A program made the position numbers and the translations under genes. Below, piece by piece: positions 1 through 14,703 of a stretch of 64,000 nt of DNA. The notes under the pieces were generated by a model, which did not search any database, was not told the DNA's origin, and worked only from the letters and a program-made list of their open reading frames with translations. The stretch's first letter is position 1. Each line of letters starts with the position of its first letter. Source of the DNA: Antennarius striatus (lineage: Eukaryota > Chordata > Actinopteri > Lophiiformes > Antennariidae). The DNA is taken from NCBI RefSeq assembly GCF_040054535.1, contig NC_090784.1, positions 7,282,501-7,346,500 of the forward strand, read 5' to 3'.

Positions 1-1070
1 GGCATGCAAATACGTACTCTGACGTCGATGATCATGTGGCTTTTGGCGTAGATCCTCCTTGTGATCGCCAGTTTTTTCTTTCCTGTCGCCTGTTGTCTGC
101 TCGGCTACCGGACCGACGTGAGTGCGTTTAACCCAGATCCGGGGTGTTTCTTCGGCTATCAAGCCTCTTTCGGGTCGGACCGCACTACCTGAGCATCGCG
201 CCAAAAACGGTGGGCAGGTAAGAAACGGATAAACTTCCTCTATTTTTACGCCTCGCCACTGCCCCCCCCACACCCCCTCAAAAAGTCCCCCCCCCACCCC
301 CCAAGTTAAAACTGGATGCTGTTGTTTTTTCCACCTAACCTCGTCCCCGCGTTACCGTCGCGTGGCTCCCAAACAGCCGCGCGCGCCCGCGGAACGTTCA
401 AGACGTTTTAACTTGGGAACTTCCGCCGCCCGCGAGCCGCTATCGTTCCGCCCGCGGACGCAGACAACGAGTCCGCCGAGTTGAGTCTTGTTTTCAGCCC
501 CACTCTGACGGGTTCACGGCGGCGGCGGAGGAAGACGGCGAGCAGAAACACCGTGTCTACTTTTCCTCCTCCTCCCCGTGTCGACATAACCAGCAAAACA
601 TGGCCGTCCTCTGCCGACATGTTGTTACGTCGATGGCGAGAGGGGGAACATTTGGGGGAGAGTGTTTTTCTGCGCCCCTCTGTCGCACCACGGGCTGGCC
701 GGTGGGGAACGGCCGCTTCGCGCCCCTCTTTCGCCGGTGTGGTCGTCCGCGGTAAGCGGGGCTCAGGTTTGGAGGTAACTTTTGGAGTCTGACGTTGTTT
801 ATCCACTTTGATTTGAGCCACTCCGTGATGTAGGCGGACCCCCGCTGGCGCCTCCCCCGCCCTCCGACGGCAGGGCTCCGGCTACGGGCGGACGCGCCGT
901 GGGGCCGCCGCGGGTGAGGAGCTTCCGGGCGGGGAGGGGGAGCCGTGGGAGGTCAGGCGTGGTTGTTGTCGATCCGAGGCGGAACTTTGTGTTGACTCAG
1001 GCTGCCGGCTGTCTGTGTCAGCGGGTTCAACGCCCTGCCGGCGGGGGCGTCCCAGGTAACGGTCACACCA
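1..1070 (+). promoter_or_regulatory. CpG-rich island, possible zhx2 promoter / 5' exon region
   Basis: The first kilobase is rich in G, C and CpG, especially 340-1060, in sharp contrast to the AT-rich 13 kb that follows. It contains C-tracts near 260-300 and several possible splice donors, for example CCCAG|GTAACG around 1050. Short open frames here run on both strands, overlap, look like nothing known and are the chance result of high GC. The first gene downstream on the + strand is zhx2, whose family has noncoding 5' exons separated from the coding exon by long introns. A promoter plus first noncoding exon is therefore a reasonable inference, but a promoter of a gene to the left of the window is also possible. 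No TATA box was identified. Confidence 0.35.
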
Positions 1071-4000
1071 CGAGGAGGGTTCCTTTGGGTTTGCACTGCA
1101 TCCTGCATCGGGATTGGAACCCAAAAGGCACCCAGATGTTGGAATAAAGGCTAACAGATTACATTCAGGCCAGGAAACACACAATAGGTTCAATCCTACA
1201 AGCAGGTGAAGTCTACTTGCTCTGGAATGTAGGCCGTGTGTAAATATCCTGTTTTCTGCTGTCATCCATCATTATGTCATAATAACAAGAAGATCTAGTC
1301 ATCAGGGTTGCCCCGTCACAGGACGGATGTTTGTTTCTAAAGGGCAGCTTTTAATTCTAGAAAAAGCATTTATGAAATGAAAGTTCAGCGTGGGGACATC
1401 AGACGTAAACTTCAACATCTTAATAACATGAGTAGCTATCTGCACGTAGACTCTACTGTAAAGAAGAACTTGTGGGAGGGTGTGGTGCAAAGCTTTTGAA
1501 CATTTTGGGTGAAAATGGAGCACCTGAGGCCACCTGACGGGAGTGATTATTATTATTTTCTTGTAGTCTTGCATGATCGATCCGCTGATGAGCCTTTCAG
1601 TACCATCATTATCACCTTTGGGACAGCAAACGAAAAATTTATACTATACAGTTTCCTTCCACTTTTTCCTGTGAGTGAAAGGTCACAAGAACACAAAAAT
1701 CAAGTTCTGAGTTGATAAATTCTATATGAAGACAAACTACAATGTTAACTGAATGGCAAAGCAGGAGTGTGAATGACTGCTAGCTGCGTCGGTGTGTTTA
1801 TAATAATTTTGGTATTTTTGGAAAAAATTAACAATTTCCAATGAAAAGACATCTATGCTGGGATGTTTTCACAGAGATAACCTGTTGTGTGTCTGTAATA
1901 GCACAGTCTAGACCTGTCGCCCATCCACTTTTGTTCAGTGTTGCTACATGTGGACATAATGGCTTAAATGGAGTTTGTTGGAACTAATATAAACATAGAT
2001 GACATCACAAATAAACATGATGGGTAAAGAATGAGTAACACCTGATATTTTAAAGTACAAACATTCACACTAACCTGGATCCCCGTCCCGTCGTGTATAA
2101 TGACTGACAGACTGTAGGATTAGCACGGCCTTCTATAGCTTGTGTATTGCTGCTGGTGATAGTGATCACTGACACAAATCTACTATGCAATAGTTTGATG
2201 CACCTGGTCACCAGCATACGGTCCCAGAACTCTGACTTCTCAGACATGCCGGTTAAAAAGGCATTTAGTGTATTTACAAAAAAATACAGCTTTCTAAACA
2301 AAAGCTGCCAAGCAGACGTAGTGTGTATTCACGTTTTTTCCACCAAACAGCGTTCTCTTCATGCTGGTATGACCTGTTGTATTTCCAAACATTTCTTGAT
2401 CAACAGAAGAGTTCAGTCGGTGACAGATGTGTGTGAGTTTGATCACAGTGTAGTTAACCTGCCTTGTCATCTCCGTTACCAGCGATTCCTCTGGGTATAG
2501 ACGCGTCTTCACTCACTGAGCCACGCTCTCTTGCTCTTGCCAAGCATGGCTCATGTTTGTTCCTCTCATGGGTTCTGCTATGATCTGCCAAATCACAGGT
2601 AATGTTATATAATTTGGGATGACAACTGACTCATTTTTATTGGTGGCTGAACGATCAAACACTCCTGTTTAATAAAAGAAAGCACTAACATTTCTAATGA
2701 CACACTTGGCATGTTGTGTAGTTAAGATTTCCAACAGAAAGCGAAAAACAGGTGTGAGATTTATATTTTTTTAAAAATGTACATAAATAATCTACCTAAA
2801 TAAAATAAATTTGCCAAATTAGCGTGCAAGAAGGAAGTGTTATTTAAAGAAATGAAGTGTTCAGAGTATTTGGTATTACTCAACTTTTTTTTACCGTGTG
2901 ACAGATGTAAGATTAGGCCTGTGTTTAAACGTTTTAAATGTTATTGTCTGTATCGCTGAAGCGATTAGAGACATTCACAGATGCCACCACCCAAAATAGT
3001 TGTTCATAACGTCAGTGACTGTCCCTTACTCGCTGAGGCCTGATGATTTTTACTGTTTCTAATGATTCATTTACAACCTTTTGGTTTTTTGAAGAGATGC
3101 TTCGTAAACTACTGTAAATGTACCCTCATTGGATTGCCTATTATCTCCAATATTGCTCAGCTATGCTGTTTCTCAGTGAATGTCAGTCAAAACATCCAGT
3201 GGTGAAGTGACACTCTCTCAGATCCAGGAGCCGTTTATTCAGTTTTTGTAGTTGGACAGCGGAAAATGAAAGACTGTCTTCTGTCAACTTCAAAAATAGA
3301 AATTGACAGTGAGTGACATATAGTACAGTCATATATCATTTGTTTACTTGACAGGTGAGATGTAACTGTTGACAGTCATGTTGTTGGATGTTGCCGGTAT
3401 CCGTCCTGTTCTCATGTACTGCTAGAAGACTGAAGAAGAACATGAAGAAAGGGTGTTTGTTTCTGATGAATTAAGGGGGTGGCAGGTCGTCCTCTTCCAT
3501 TGATGTAGGAGGACATTTGCCGCTGTCACAGCTGTCCAGTGTTGGAGCCCCGGCTGTCTCATGCAGCCGTCAAATTAGTCCTTTCTCACAATAACACACA
3601 ATCATGCAGAAAGTCTGCCTGTTATTTCCATAATAGATTTCATTGTAATTCACAGGCATGCATGTATTAAATTAAACATTTATGGAATATGAATATTGAG
3701 GTGTCCTCATATGATCCAGGTGGAACTCTGTCGCTGCCGTAATGTTTGATTCCATATAGTTCATCTTCAGTCTCATCACGACAAGAAGTGTTGACAGCCG
3801 TCTCATTTTCCACTCAGGCTGATGGTGGTAACCTGAAAGTCACATCTGACAAAGACCTGAAGGTGTGTTTCTGTTAACTGCTGAGCTAACGCTAAAGTTA
3901 ATGTTAATGTTGAGACAGGCAGGCCGCGCTGCTCAGCCCAGCATGTCCTGAGATGGTGATGATGATGGTATAAATATTAATGTGACGTGCAACGGAGGGA

Positions 4001-5477
4001 TTCCAATTATTGGTGTCTGTCTGCTAGTGTGAGCTGTCCAGGGCTGATCAACAGCTGTCAAGCTAGGAAATGAAATGCACAAGCAGCCGATGCCTCATTG
4101 TTCACGAACCCACTGACTCTGTTCTCTGTGAACAGTTAAAGAAATGCAGATCTACCGTCTTGTGATTCAGGTTTACCAGTTAACAGCCAGAAGCTCATAT
4201 TCTGTATTGTTTAATAGACAAAATAAATGTTGACACAGCTTTTAATATGTATGCAGAATTGATACTGGTTGTATTTTTTTAAAGGGATGTTAGGGTGTTG
4301 GGGTGGGATTTCTTTTTTTTCTTTTTTTTTCAAAGACATCTCTGGTGTCTTCTGGCTCAGATTCCAACTGTTTGTAATGGACTTTTTCTTGATTATATTT
4401 GTCCTGTTTGTCTTTTATTTACATTCAATACTGGTTTTGAATTCACTCACAGAAACATTGCAGCTCACTAATAAGGAGACTAATGTGTTGATGAGTCTCT
4501 CCTTTCGTCATGATCATCCAGCATTTCCTGACCACACATCACACTTTCATGTCCAGCTCTTAGTTCCATAGAGACGTCCATTCTCAGCAACAGAATGAGT
4601 CATCATGGGTTGGAGGATGAAGGTTGCTGTCGTCGCCACCGGTCATGTTCAGCCTGACTCTGTGACGACATCATCGACGCGTACCAGGTTTTGTTCCAGT
4701 GTTTTTCAATCGAGGTTCTCCCCACTGTGCCTCCACCCCCACAGCCTCTCAGACGTGTTGTTAGGTGACTAAGGCAACCACAGAGATGAGCTCATCACTT
4801 GTAGGTGGAGCTGAAAGGGAAATCGTGATTGAAGGAAATAGACAATTAAGGAGACGGGAGTAAAGGGACAAGGAGAGAAGGAATGAAATTGACGCTGTGT
4901 CAGAGTATGAGATGGCACAATACAGAGTAGGAGACAAATGAGTGATGCTGTGTGAAGGAGAAGCGGCGGAAACTAATGCCCCACATGAACCTCAAACCAT
5001 AAAAGCTATTTTACAAGTTGCTGTCATGTCAGCTTTTGGTATAAAAGGCTGCAGTTTAGAAGTTCTGGGAACTCTTTAATGCTTTAGTGGAAACCAAAGC
5101 ACCATCATATCCGGATAAAGCTCTCATAAACTGACAGTAGTCCTACAGGTTACGTGGTTTCATTTGACCCCTGAAGTCAGGCCCACTACAGGGGAATCGA
5201 CCCCATCTCTTGTCACCTCAGAGTCACACTGCTGGAGAACTTCAGTCAACTCTAACATTCAGTCCAAGATTTTCAGTCTCTTTATCGATTGCGGTTTAAA
5301 TGTCATGTGACACCCAGCTTTAGGCAATCCTCCTGTCTGGTGTTCCTCTAAAGATCCTGATGCCCTTGACAGTCCCAACTGAAATTTCCAGTTGCAAAGA
5401 AAACCGATGATGGCGAGAAAGAAACAAAGAGGCAAGTGAGAGATTGTGTAAGCAATGAAAATGAGAAGCCAGAGGCA

Positions 5478-5628
<151 letters not shown>

Positions 5629-8090
5629 CTCGGGTGAACCCACTTTTCCCAGTCGGTCATTCCACAGATGAGTATGTTTAAAGACTCCAGAGCTTTGCTG
5701 CTGCACTGATAATCATTTAAGTGTATGGGTGCATTGCAGTTTGTACAGCAGTGTCTTCTGCATATGTAAGCATGTATGGAGGTACTCGGTGTATATCATC
5801 CCTCAGCTGGAGGGTTAATTTCCTACTACTGCAGCCTTTTAGAGATCAAAAAAGTTTAGCAAATTAGATCCACTGAATGTAAAACAGACACTACTATTGA
5901 AAAAGTTTAACGTCCTTGAACGCGTTAGTTTTTCAAGTTATGTAGGTCATTCACGCTGAACAAGCATGTATGTGAAGGAGCTCCCCTCCATCCCTCTGCC
6001 TCCTCCAAATTTCAGGTTGGAAAGAATGAAAGGGGGTTAAGAAGAGCGCTGACTAAAAGGCTTTCTGCAGTGCACCACGTCAGCTGTTGGCAGAACACAG
6101 ACACACCCGTCCTGCCAGCTTGAGACCAATGAGGACAAGCTGGGGGAAAAAAATTCGGAAGCCACACCCACTGCAGGGAAGACAGAGATTGACAGGTTGG
6201 AAATGTGGCTGTACAGGAACACTAAATGCCAAAATATCTAGGCTGTCTCATTTGGACTCCACAAGACATAAATCCTCCTCCTCTCACGCATGCACACAGG
6301 TTAAGCACATAGCATCACAAACTGAAGAAGACTCATGGATGAGAGTGGAAATGTCTTTAAGAAACCTAACGTAAGTTCAGGGGACTGTGTTTAAGTCGTT
6401 GTGGTTTACTTTAACCTGAATGATCGAGAACCTACAGACATAATGTAAAGAAGAATAAAAATATGGCATCTGGTCGCATTAGGAACTGTAGCTTTTACCA
6501 ATTATTTTATTCTCGTGCACATGCAAATCACAGTGATAAGTGTGTGTGGTCATATTGTTTCTAGACTGGGTCTCTCATTTTTCCCCTGCCATTCTAAAAG
6601 GTTTTATCTCCCCCATAATCCTTCTTTTTTTTACCCCAGAAACAAAGTCAATATAAAACCCCGGTGTCCAAACAAATAACTGTTTAGGCACTAAAACATT
6701 GACTTTACAGAGCCTAGTGTTTCCATGTGAGATTAACGAAGCGGCATCAGCGCGGGCTGTCTGCATGTGCGCAAGGCCTCCGGGGAAAGGGGCGTAGAGA
6801 GAGAGGAGTGCACAGCTGGACAGAGAGAAGACCAAATCAAATCAAGGAAATCTTTTATTATAGGAGCTGAAAAAAAATGTTCAAAAAGTAAAGTCTACAA
6901 CCGTATCGCTCTATTTACTACAATGAACACTTGCCCGTGTCCCGTTTGCCTTTCATTCCCACTAGCGGCCTTGGATCAAGCTGGTGCTCATTGATTTGCT
7001 GGTCCTCATCACTGGCATCTAATTATGTAAATTTAAATGGGGCCACAAAAACAAAATCAACACAGCTTCAGTTGCTCAGTGACTGTTTAGACTCGCGATG
7101 TTAAATCTGATTCCACCTCTATTTGCTACACAGTGATGTGTGTGTCACATAATTCAGATGATGGTGGAGTACGTCAACATGTTATCCGCCCACCACGAGT
7201 TCTGCTCCACTTCTTAAGGTTATTCTGGACAAACAGGAGAAATCATGCTGGATTATCTGTGTGTCGATCAACAGTTGACAAACAGTTCATTCATTCTGAC
7301 ATTGGCCTGGGTAGATGTGCAGGTATACAGTATACTGTACCTCATTGATCCTGAAGTTTTGGGACCAGCCATTCTTACACAATCTTAAAAGGCTGAAACA
7401 GAAGTGGCAGCAGAAACCACAGACATACAAAAAGAGCAACAAAAGATGTAAATAAAACCAACAGTATCAACCAGAACTAAATCGACTCCTACAGTTGTAG
7501 TCATGTGCCGTGTCAGTGAGTCATCGTGATGCTCAGCAGACCTTCTTATGTCCAGAATATGCAGAAAGCATTCCTTGTCTAACCATGTCTGATCTCACAG
7601 TAATGGTAGGTAGGCAGGCTACAAAATTCAGCCCAAGCGTCGGTGTTTTCACAGTGGATAGACAGAACAAATGTAGTGGCTGCTTGTTTGTTCTTAGCCT
7701 CGCCTATAGTGTTTCTGGTTTTATTGGAATTGTTTTCACCAGATATTTTAACCAGACATTTAAGTAAAGTGTTTCAAGATTAGAAAATAGAACACATGGA
7801 TTAAGGCAATAGCTCACATTGATTTGAACAAGGTTTCCTTTAATTTCTCACTCTGACATTTATTAGCACACATGCATGGTAGCATGGAATAAACCTTTTG
7901 GCAGAGCGAATGAAGTTGAGCTTCATTTCTGAACATTTCTGTGATGACTCATTGACCTCTGCTGGGTTTCTGCTCCTGGATGAGAACACACTCGCACACG
8001 TTTTCTGTGGCTACAGTGTTGCCATAGTAACACAGCCATCAGCTAGAGCGGGTGGCACACAGATATGTTTATAGCCTGTCCTTTGAGTTT

Positions 8091-8092
<2 letters not shown>

Positions 8093-8157
<65 letters not shown>
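8093..8157. repeat. (GT)n microsatellite, about 65 bp
   Basis: A pure GT run of about 32 units in noncoding DNA upstream of zhx2. The short Val-Cys open frame over it is an artefact. Confidence 0.97.
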
Positions 8158-8158
<1 letters not shown>

Positions 8159-11100
8159 TCATTGATACACAGAGCAGCCTGAAGACGGGGCTCTTCATGG
8201 ATTGCTTGACCAGATTCCCATCATGCTGTATTCAGGCCACTGTGTCACAGATTGAATGGGGCCAGAGATGCCAGTCTAGCTTTCTTTAACTGAAGTGGGA
8301 TTTTTTTGATTTTTTTTCTCTTCAACTTGTTGTAAAAGATTATACATGTAATCATACATACACATATAGACAGCCAGTAACATAAAGGCTACGCTGCTCA
8401 GCGTATATTGAAATAGGTTTCTCAACCAGAGGAACTTGTCATGATTGTTTCTCACCTGTGTGAAGTCTGTTCACTCCATGTAGTACACGTTTCTTTATAA
8501 ATAGGCAGCTCAGAGAGCACACACCTCTGCCAAGGCTGCTCCGACTGCCCATTGTGTCAACGCAACTAAAGCAATTGTCCCATTATAGCTTGAACCACTT
8601 CATCTGATGCGTTGACCATGAAATCCTGCTCCAATTTGGAAGAACATTGGTATCCTTTTTACTTTTTTAAATTAGTTTTAAAAATGTTTCACTGATGGTT
8701 TGTTCAGGGACTAGTTAAGTAACCATTGAGTGTGCTTCAAATATAATGTCTAACTTAATTAGAACACATAATTTGTAAAGTTTTGTTCCTAGATTCTCAA
8801 ATATTTCCAAAACTGCTTGGAAAACACTATAATTTATTTATTTTTTATTGAAGATATTTTCTGTCATTTTTGAGTCAAAGACAAAGGAATAAAATTCATG
8901 AGCATGACTTAAAAAAGAATTTTTCGTGGGAGCGTTCATTGGCGCTGGTGGCCCTTTTAGCAACGAAGACGGCAGCTATCATCATCACACTTTACTCAAG
9001 CAGGACTGTGACAAACACATTACCCCAGTCTACCATTGTGTGGGGCTCATTATTGCCATAATCGCAGGTCTTTGTTGTTAGTGAAAGCTGCAGGAACTCC
9101 TACTGTGTGTTATAAAGTGCATCTGAAAATCACTGAAAAGTTTATTTTCCCCATTATTTAATGCAAGCTGTGAAACTTTCAAAAATTTTAGATTTTATTA
9201 TGCATAAATTTAAATATTTCAAACCTTTTTTTATTTTAATTTCAATAAACAGAACAGAAACAAATAAATGAACAGAAATAAAATGACATTTTAAGAGTTT
9301 TCAAATTTTTACATATTATTGCCAGCACATCACAGGGCCAGACAGTTTCCCCTCTCTGAAATAAGTGATAAAAGAATTTTTTCCTGATATTCTACTTTTT
9401 AGGCATAGCCTTTTAATTCTAGTGTCCACCCATCACCAGCAGCCCCATTGTCAAATGGACAAGACTCATGACACCTGCATGGGTAATGCAGTCCCAACTC
9501 TCTGCAGAGCATGATTAATTACCTTGATTTAAGTTATGTGTAGTTATGTCCAGATTTACCATTGGGGTTGTTTTTGGGTTAGGGTTAGGTTTTTGTTTTT
9601 TTATTTGAGTTATCCAGTTTCAAGAGGCAGTTGTGTCTCCATTTACAGACCGGTTCACAAATCAGCTGAGATGTCCTGAAACAAAAAGTAGGTTTTTCTG
9701 TGGAGGTTTTTTTTAATTATCTTAGCATAGCAGATAATCCAGCTGTATAATAATTACCAGTAAACATGTTTTCCCCCTATACTGTATTCTATCTTCCTCC
9801 ATTGTTATTTGTTGACAACAAAATGCACCTTGCACACTCTGCTGTGTATAGCTCACCTCACTTTGCTTCACTTTATATATTTCTATTTCACAGCTTTGTG
9901 TTTATGTATTTCACCCAATGACTGTAAGAAATAGATGTCCCATCTGGGGATAAATATAGTAAATCTAAATCCATCGTATCTGCTGGTGAGCCATTCCAGA
10001 GACAAGTCAAAAGTTCAGTTGCTGGTTTTCTAAATGTTTTTAGCTTTGTCAAGGGTTGTAAATAACATATTATTTCTTCTATTTCTATAATAGCATGCTA
10101 CAGGCGTTTTTTGTTGCAACAACTTTGTGTCGCTACTATTTAGAGGGGGGATGATTTGTGTCTTTGATTGTATTCCGTGCAATATATCAGAGTCAAACTA
10201 CTTTTTTTCCACAAGAAAAAAAAAGTTTAAAAAAAACCCCACATCCCTAAAATTATATCTTCACTTTTTAGTTAGAGATCGGTAGTGACAAGAACAGCCA
10301 GCTGTACGTTTGAATATATAGTTTATCGTAACAACAGTAAACGAATCGATGGCTAGCCCTGGACTATCGAGGGTAACAAAATCATCGCATCTAAAATGTA
10401 CGAATCACCTGTTTGTTTTTGAATCTATTTTTAAAAATTCTATTAACTAGAGCCAGACTAGACATAATTTGTTATATTTGTGTAATAATATACGCAGCAT
10501 ATGAGAATGTCAGCATTGTAAATAAAAATTTAAAAATCCCAATTGTTTTAAGGTGAAAACTGTTTGACTGTTTCTCTCCATGTAGACTTAAACCCAGACA
10601 GTAGAAGTAGCTGCTCTGTTGCTATGCAGACGATCAGCAGACACTGGAGCAGTGCCGCACTGCTTCGCTGTAGAGGAGCCGTGTGATGAGATTTAAATTA
10701 ATTCTGTGACGGTCCGAAATTCTGCCTCTACCATCTCTGCTGGGACGTGTTGTGTTAATGGAAGCAGTGCTTCTCTTCACCCACACAATTTAGATGCACA
10801 CACTGTCCTCCTCTGAAGTGGCTGACTAGTGGAACATGCAGTCAGGAGGGAAAACACTTGGAACAGACAGACTGAGACAAACACATCCACACTGCAATGC
10901 CAACAAGGCCATGTGTGTTCTCCTTCTGTGCAATATGTTTTTATGCGCTTGTGAAACTGTGGCAGTTCAAAGTTGTAATTAACAGTAAAGTCATGTAAGC
11001 CTCACATTTCCCCTGCAGCTTCTTGAGTCTCTTCTGGTCTCTTCTCGTTTTTAATTTTAGAGCTCTGGTGTAAATGCTTGATTTGTTCTTCATATAAAAT

Positions 11101-13829
11101 GAAGTTGGGGCGCAGCAGAGGTCATCTTTTTGACTGGAGTATTGCTCTGCCGTGTCTCTGTCCTCATTCGATCTCTGGATTACATTCTTAAGCATTGTTC
11201 TGTGAAGCAACTGTTAGTGTCTCAGCTAACGAAAGCTAATAAATGTTAATTTTTTTATGTTGCCATGGTATTGCTGAAAAAGGAGCTCTAACCTTTACCT
11301 TAACCCCTGAGCCACAGATGCTGCAATGAACTCACAGATCCTTCAGAAATGTTTTCTTCAGTTTTGGCTAGACAGACTTTTTTTTTTTTTGTCAGGTTGG
11401 CACAAAGGCTGGGATGGAACAATATCTTTCCTATTCATTACATTTGTCTTCAATTTGTTGTGTTCAGGGAAATGAAGATTGTCTGTACCAAAATACAAGA
11501 AGAGCAAACATACCTAAACTGTTAAAAAAAGAAAGAATTTAACACTTAGGCATCTAACTGTTATATCGTTCATGTCGATCTTAACATATTGTGACACCTC
11601 CTGTGAAAGCAGTCGGTTTCTCCTAGATATTTTCGGGGGGGTTGCTTTAGAGCTGTGTGAATGTACTCGCATGTTAATTTTGGGCAGCGATCCTGATTGG
11701 ACACACAGTGTGTAACAGCTCTCATCACAAGTGTAAATTACAGTCATACACTTATCGTCACGGTTCCAGGCTGCGCTGCTTTCTGCCAAAATTTCCCATT
11801 TCTGGGAACACAGTCTGCGTTCTCCTCCTACACTTTGAGATTAAATTAATGAAACGCAGCGATAGAAGCTGCTGTGACTCACCTCATTCTCCACTCACTG
11901 CTCTGTGAATGGAGATCCTTCCTTTAGGACCTGTGTGTGTCTGCTGCGTTAGACCAGTTGTCTGTCTTCATACATTAGACCGACTCAGTAGTTCTGATCC
12001 GTATCGATTGGTCCTGTGTTCTCCACTATGTATGTCAGTGTGTAACCTAAAGCGATTACTGCCAGGACTGATGAATGTATTTGTCTGGCAGTATTATAAT
12101 CTTTCAGAAAGCCAACTAATATAATGTACCGATCACACAGACAGCCAGACAAAAGACGGATACAGACAGAACGGCTGGCGAAGGGTTTCTGTCTGAGTAT
12201 TCATACAAGTTTAATGAAAATTCAAGCTGTAGAGAGTTTGTGGCTCCAGCGCAGAGTTCATTCTGTGCACACGTAACACGTATGATGAGAACCTCCACAG
12301 GTTATCTTCTCAAATCTCAACAAAATTACTGGGGTCCCACGTGCTTCTTTATAATTCTTGCGTCCAGTGACACAAAGTCACTATGTCTTTTTGGTGGGGG
12401 TGCAGTTCTCTTCTGACCATTCTTTCATCCTCCAATCCCATCCTACATGCTTGATGCTCCTGCAGGTCAGAACTACCTCTAGAAACACCCAAAAACAACC
12501 ACGTGCAGGTGGGTCATCCCTTACACACAGTCTCAGTCAGTGGCAGGGATGTAGCGTCTACTTAACTACAGCTGTAGGTCTGTGGTTGCTATAGCGACAC
12601 CATGGTAATGAGTCGACTGGCTAATGACAGCCTTCAAGCCTTGAAGGGTGCAGCGCCATGTGATCGATGAATGCGCGGACACCTAATTGAAGTATGTAAG
12701 ACTTTGGCGTGATTACTGAGCGCAGCCTCAACCTGCTGTTCTGACAGAAGACCCTCCAGTGTTTTTTTTGTTTTGTTTTTTGAATGTCTATTCTGCACCA
12801 CTCTTGCGATGGTGCTGTTCAGATCATAACAAAATGTTGTTCAAGATCTTTTTTTCCCACACATCACATAGTTGTGACCCACATGTTATCTTTAATGTAC
12901 GCCGCCCTTTGTCCTCTGTTCAGACATAGTTTTATGGAACCTCGGTACATACTGATTAAAAACGTTTACTCACTAGATTTTTAATCGTATGAATATGAGT
13001 ACGAAGCTTGTGTGTGAGGCTTCCAGAATATCAATAGACTTTCTTCAGTCAGATAAACGTGTCTCTGCCTTCATTATAATATTACCCTAGGAAAGGTAAG
13101 TGCTTTCCCACTGCGTTCTCCTTAATGGTGAGGTATCATTTCACAGAACCCAAATTAAGACACTGTTTTTAAGATATGCAACTGGAACGGCTTTGTCTGT
13201 GTTTCCTCTCAGGTTACACAGGTCCACAGCGTGATGTCATTTGTGATTTGGTCAATAATTCTCAGGTCGTCCTGCCAGCGTCACAGCTGTCATCTCCATG
13301 TGTTTGTGTACCAGCTATGTTATCAAACCCATGATGAAATCTTGTACTTAAAAAACACATAGACAAACTAAACACAAACTAAAGTTAAAGTTGTCGAACA
13401 GGAGGTTGTCTGTGTTTGTAACTTTCCGTGAATAGAATCTAGAAAAGTGAATGTTGATGCTTGAAGTGATGCTTCAAACTGCAGCCCTCTTTTTTGTCTC
13501 ATCCAAATAAAACTGTGAAGATATAAGTTGTGTGTTGGAAGTGGGATCTATTACATATAAGTTTTTCATCCTGTTATTTTGATTGTGCAGCTATTTATTT
13601 TTTATGGCACTCTTAGCATTGTGATATTTTTATTTTAGCGTATATCATATATTAGCGATATTTTCTAATATCTATACATATACCAGCATAATTGTTACTA
13701 AATACTAAATACTACTGATTTTAAAAGATTGTATGGGGGGAGGGGGCCATTCGACTCTGCTGTTAAATCCTCTGTTTTAATCTGTTACTTGCATTGAGTG
13801 GCCCAGACAATACCAATGAGATCTGTGAC

Positions 13830-14329
13830 AAGAACTTTCTGGTACACTTTTTCACGCCATGGACCGGTTTCATCTAAGACAATATTTCACGGACCGGTCT
13901 TCATTTGCTCTATAATCGTTAATGACGCCAGGACAGCTGTAGTCTAATAATAAATCATCCGCAGTGGTTTTATGTGAAATGCAGACATCAACAGACAATA
14001 AACAAACAAACAAATGCCACTTCGCAAGGACAGGAGTTTGGAAATGGAAACAGGGTTTGCGATACTTTTTGGGCGATCTCAGGATAATCTGCCTTGATTT
14101 TAATCCAGTACACTGGACCGGTGGTGGGCGATTAATTTAGGGGTAACCTGTCACTTGACCGAGACCGGTCAAGCGTGACAGACGTCACTTTTCAAAATAA
14201 AACATCTTTCCGACTCTGAAATAAATAAAACGGAAGTAATGTAAATCATTTTTTAATTCTGTGCGGCCCGATACCAAATGACCCACGGACCGGTAGCGGT
14301 CCGCGGCCCGGGGGTTGGGGACCACTGTC
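13830..14329 (-). mobile_element. Degenerate non-autonomous hAT-like element
   Basis: The right end reads on the - strand CAGTGGTCCCCAACCCCCGG, which resembles the CAGTGGT-CCCAACC ends of hAT (Charlie-like) non-autonomous elements. Inside, the palindromic GGACCGGT / ACCGGTCC word recurs (near 13861, 13893, 14116, 14162, 14288), which is typical of this repeat class in vertebrate genomes. No transposase frame is present. The left end is uncertain; a weak GAGTGGCCCAGACAA near 13796 could be the partner terminus. It sits just upstream of the exon carrying the zhx2 start codon. Confidence 0.5.
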
Positions 14330-14703
14330 TTATAGCATAGAAATAGAGGACATGAAGGATACAGGAAATGAGAGTTGTTGATCAATTCCGTGTTTATATT
14401 AACTGATTTTGTGATCGTTTGTTTTTCCCTCCAGGTAACATCCTGTCATGCAGCTCCAGGAGGTCGGCCAGCAGTGGAGCTGACACTGTCAGTAAGCCAG
14501 ACCTCCACTTTAGCAGCCCCACCTCGACTGGACTCACACCTCCCACTGCCCCCCCTCCACTTCGCTGACTGTTCTACTGGCTGCTCTTCTGAACCCTTGT
14601 TGTCCACCCAACACTTGGATTGTAGTCTTGCATCCTTGACACGTCATCCTCCTTTAAATCACAACTAATCCAGCTGCTGTCCATAAATCCAGCGTCTCCC
14701 ATC

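Noticed and set aside
408..1265. Overlapping frames of 82-137 codons on both strands in the GC-rich start
   Set aside because: Stop-poor because of GC content; arginine/proline-rich, with no recognised similarity and no splice support.
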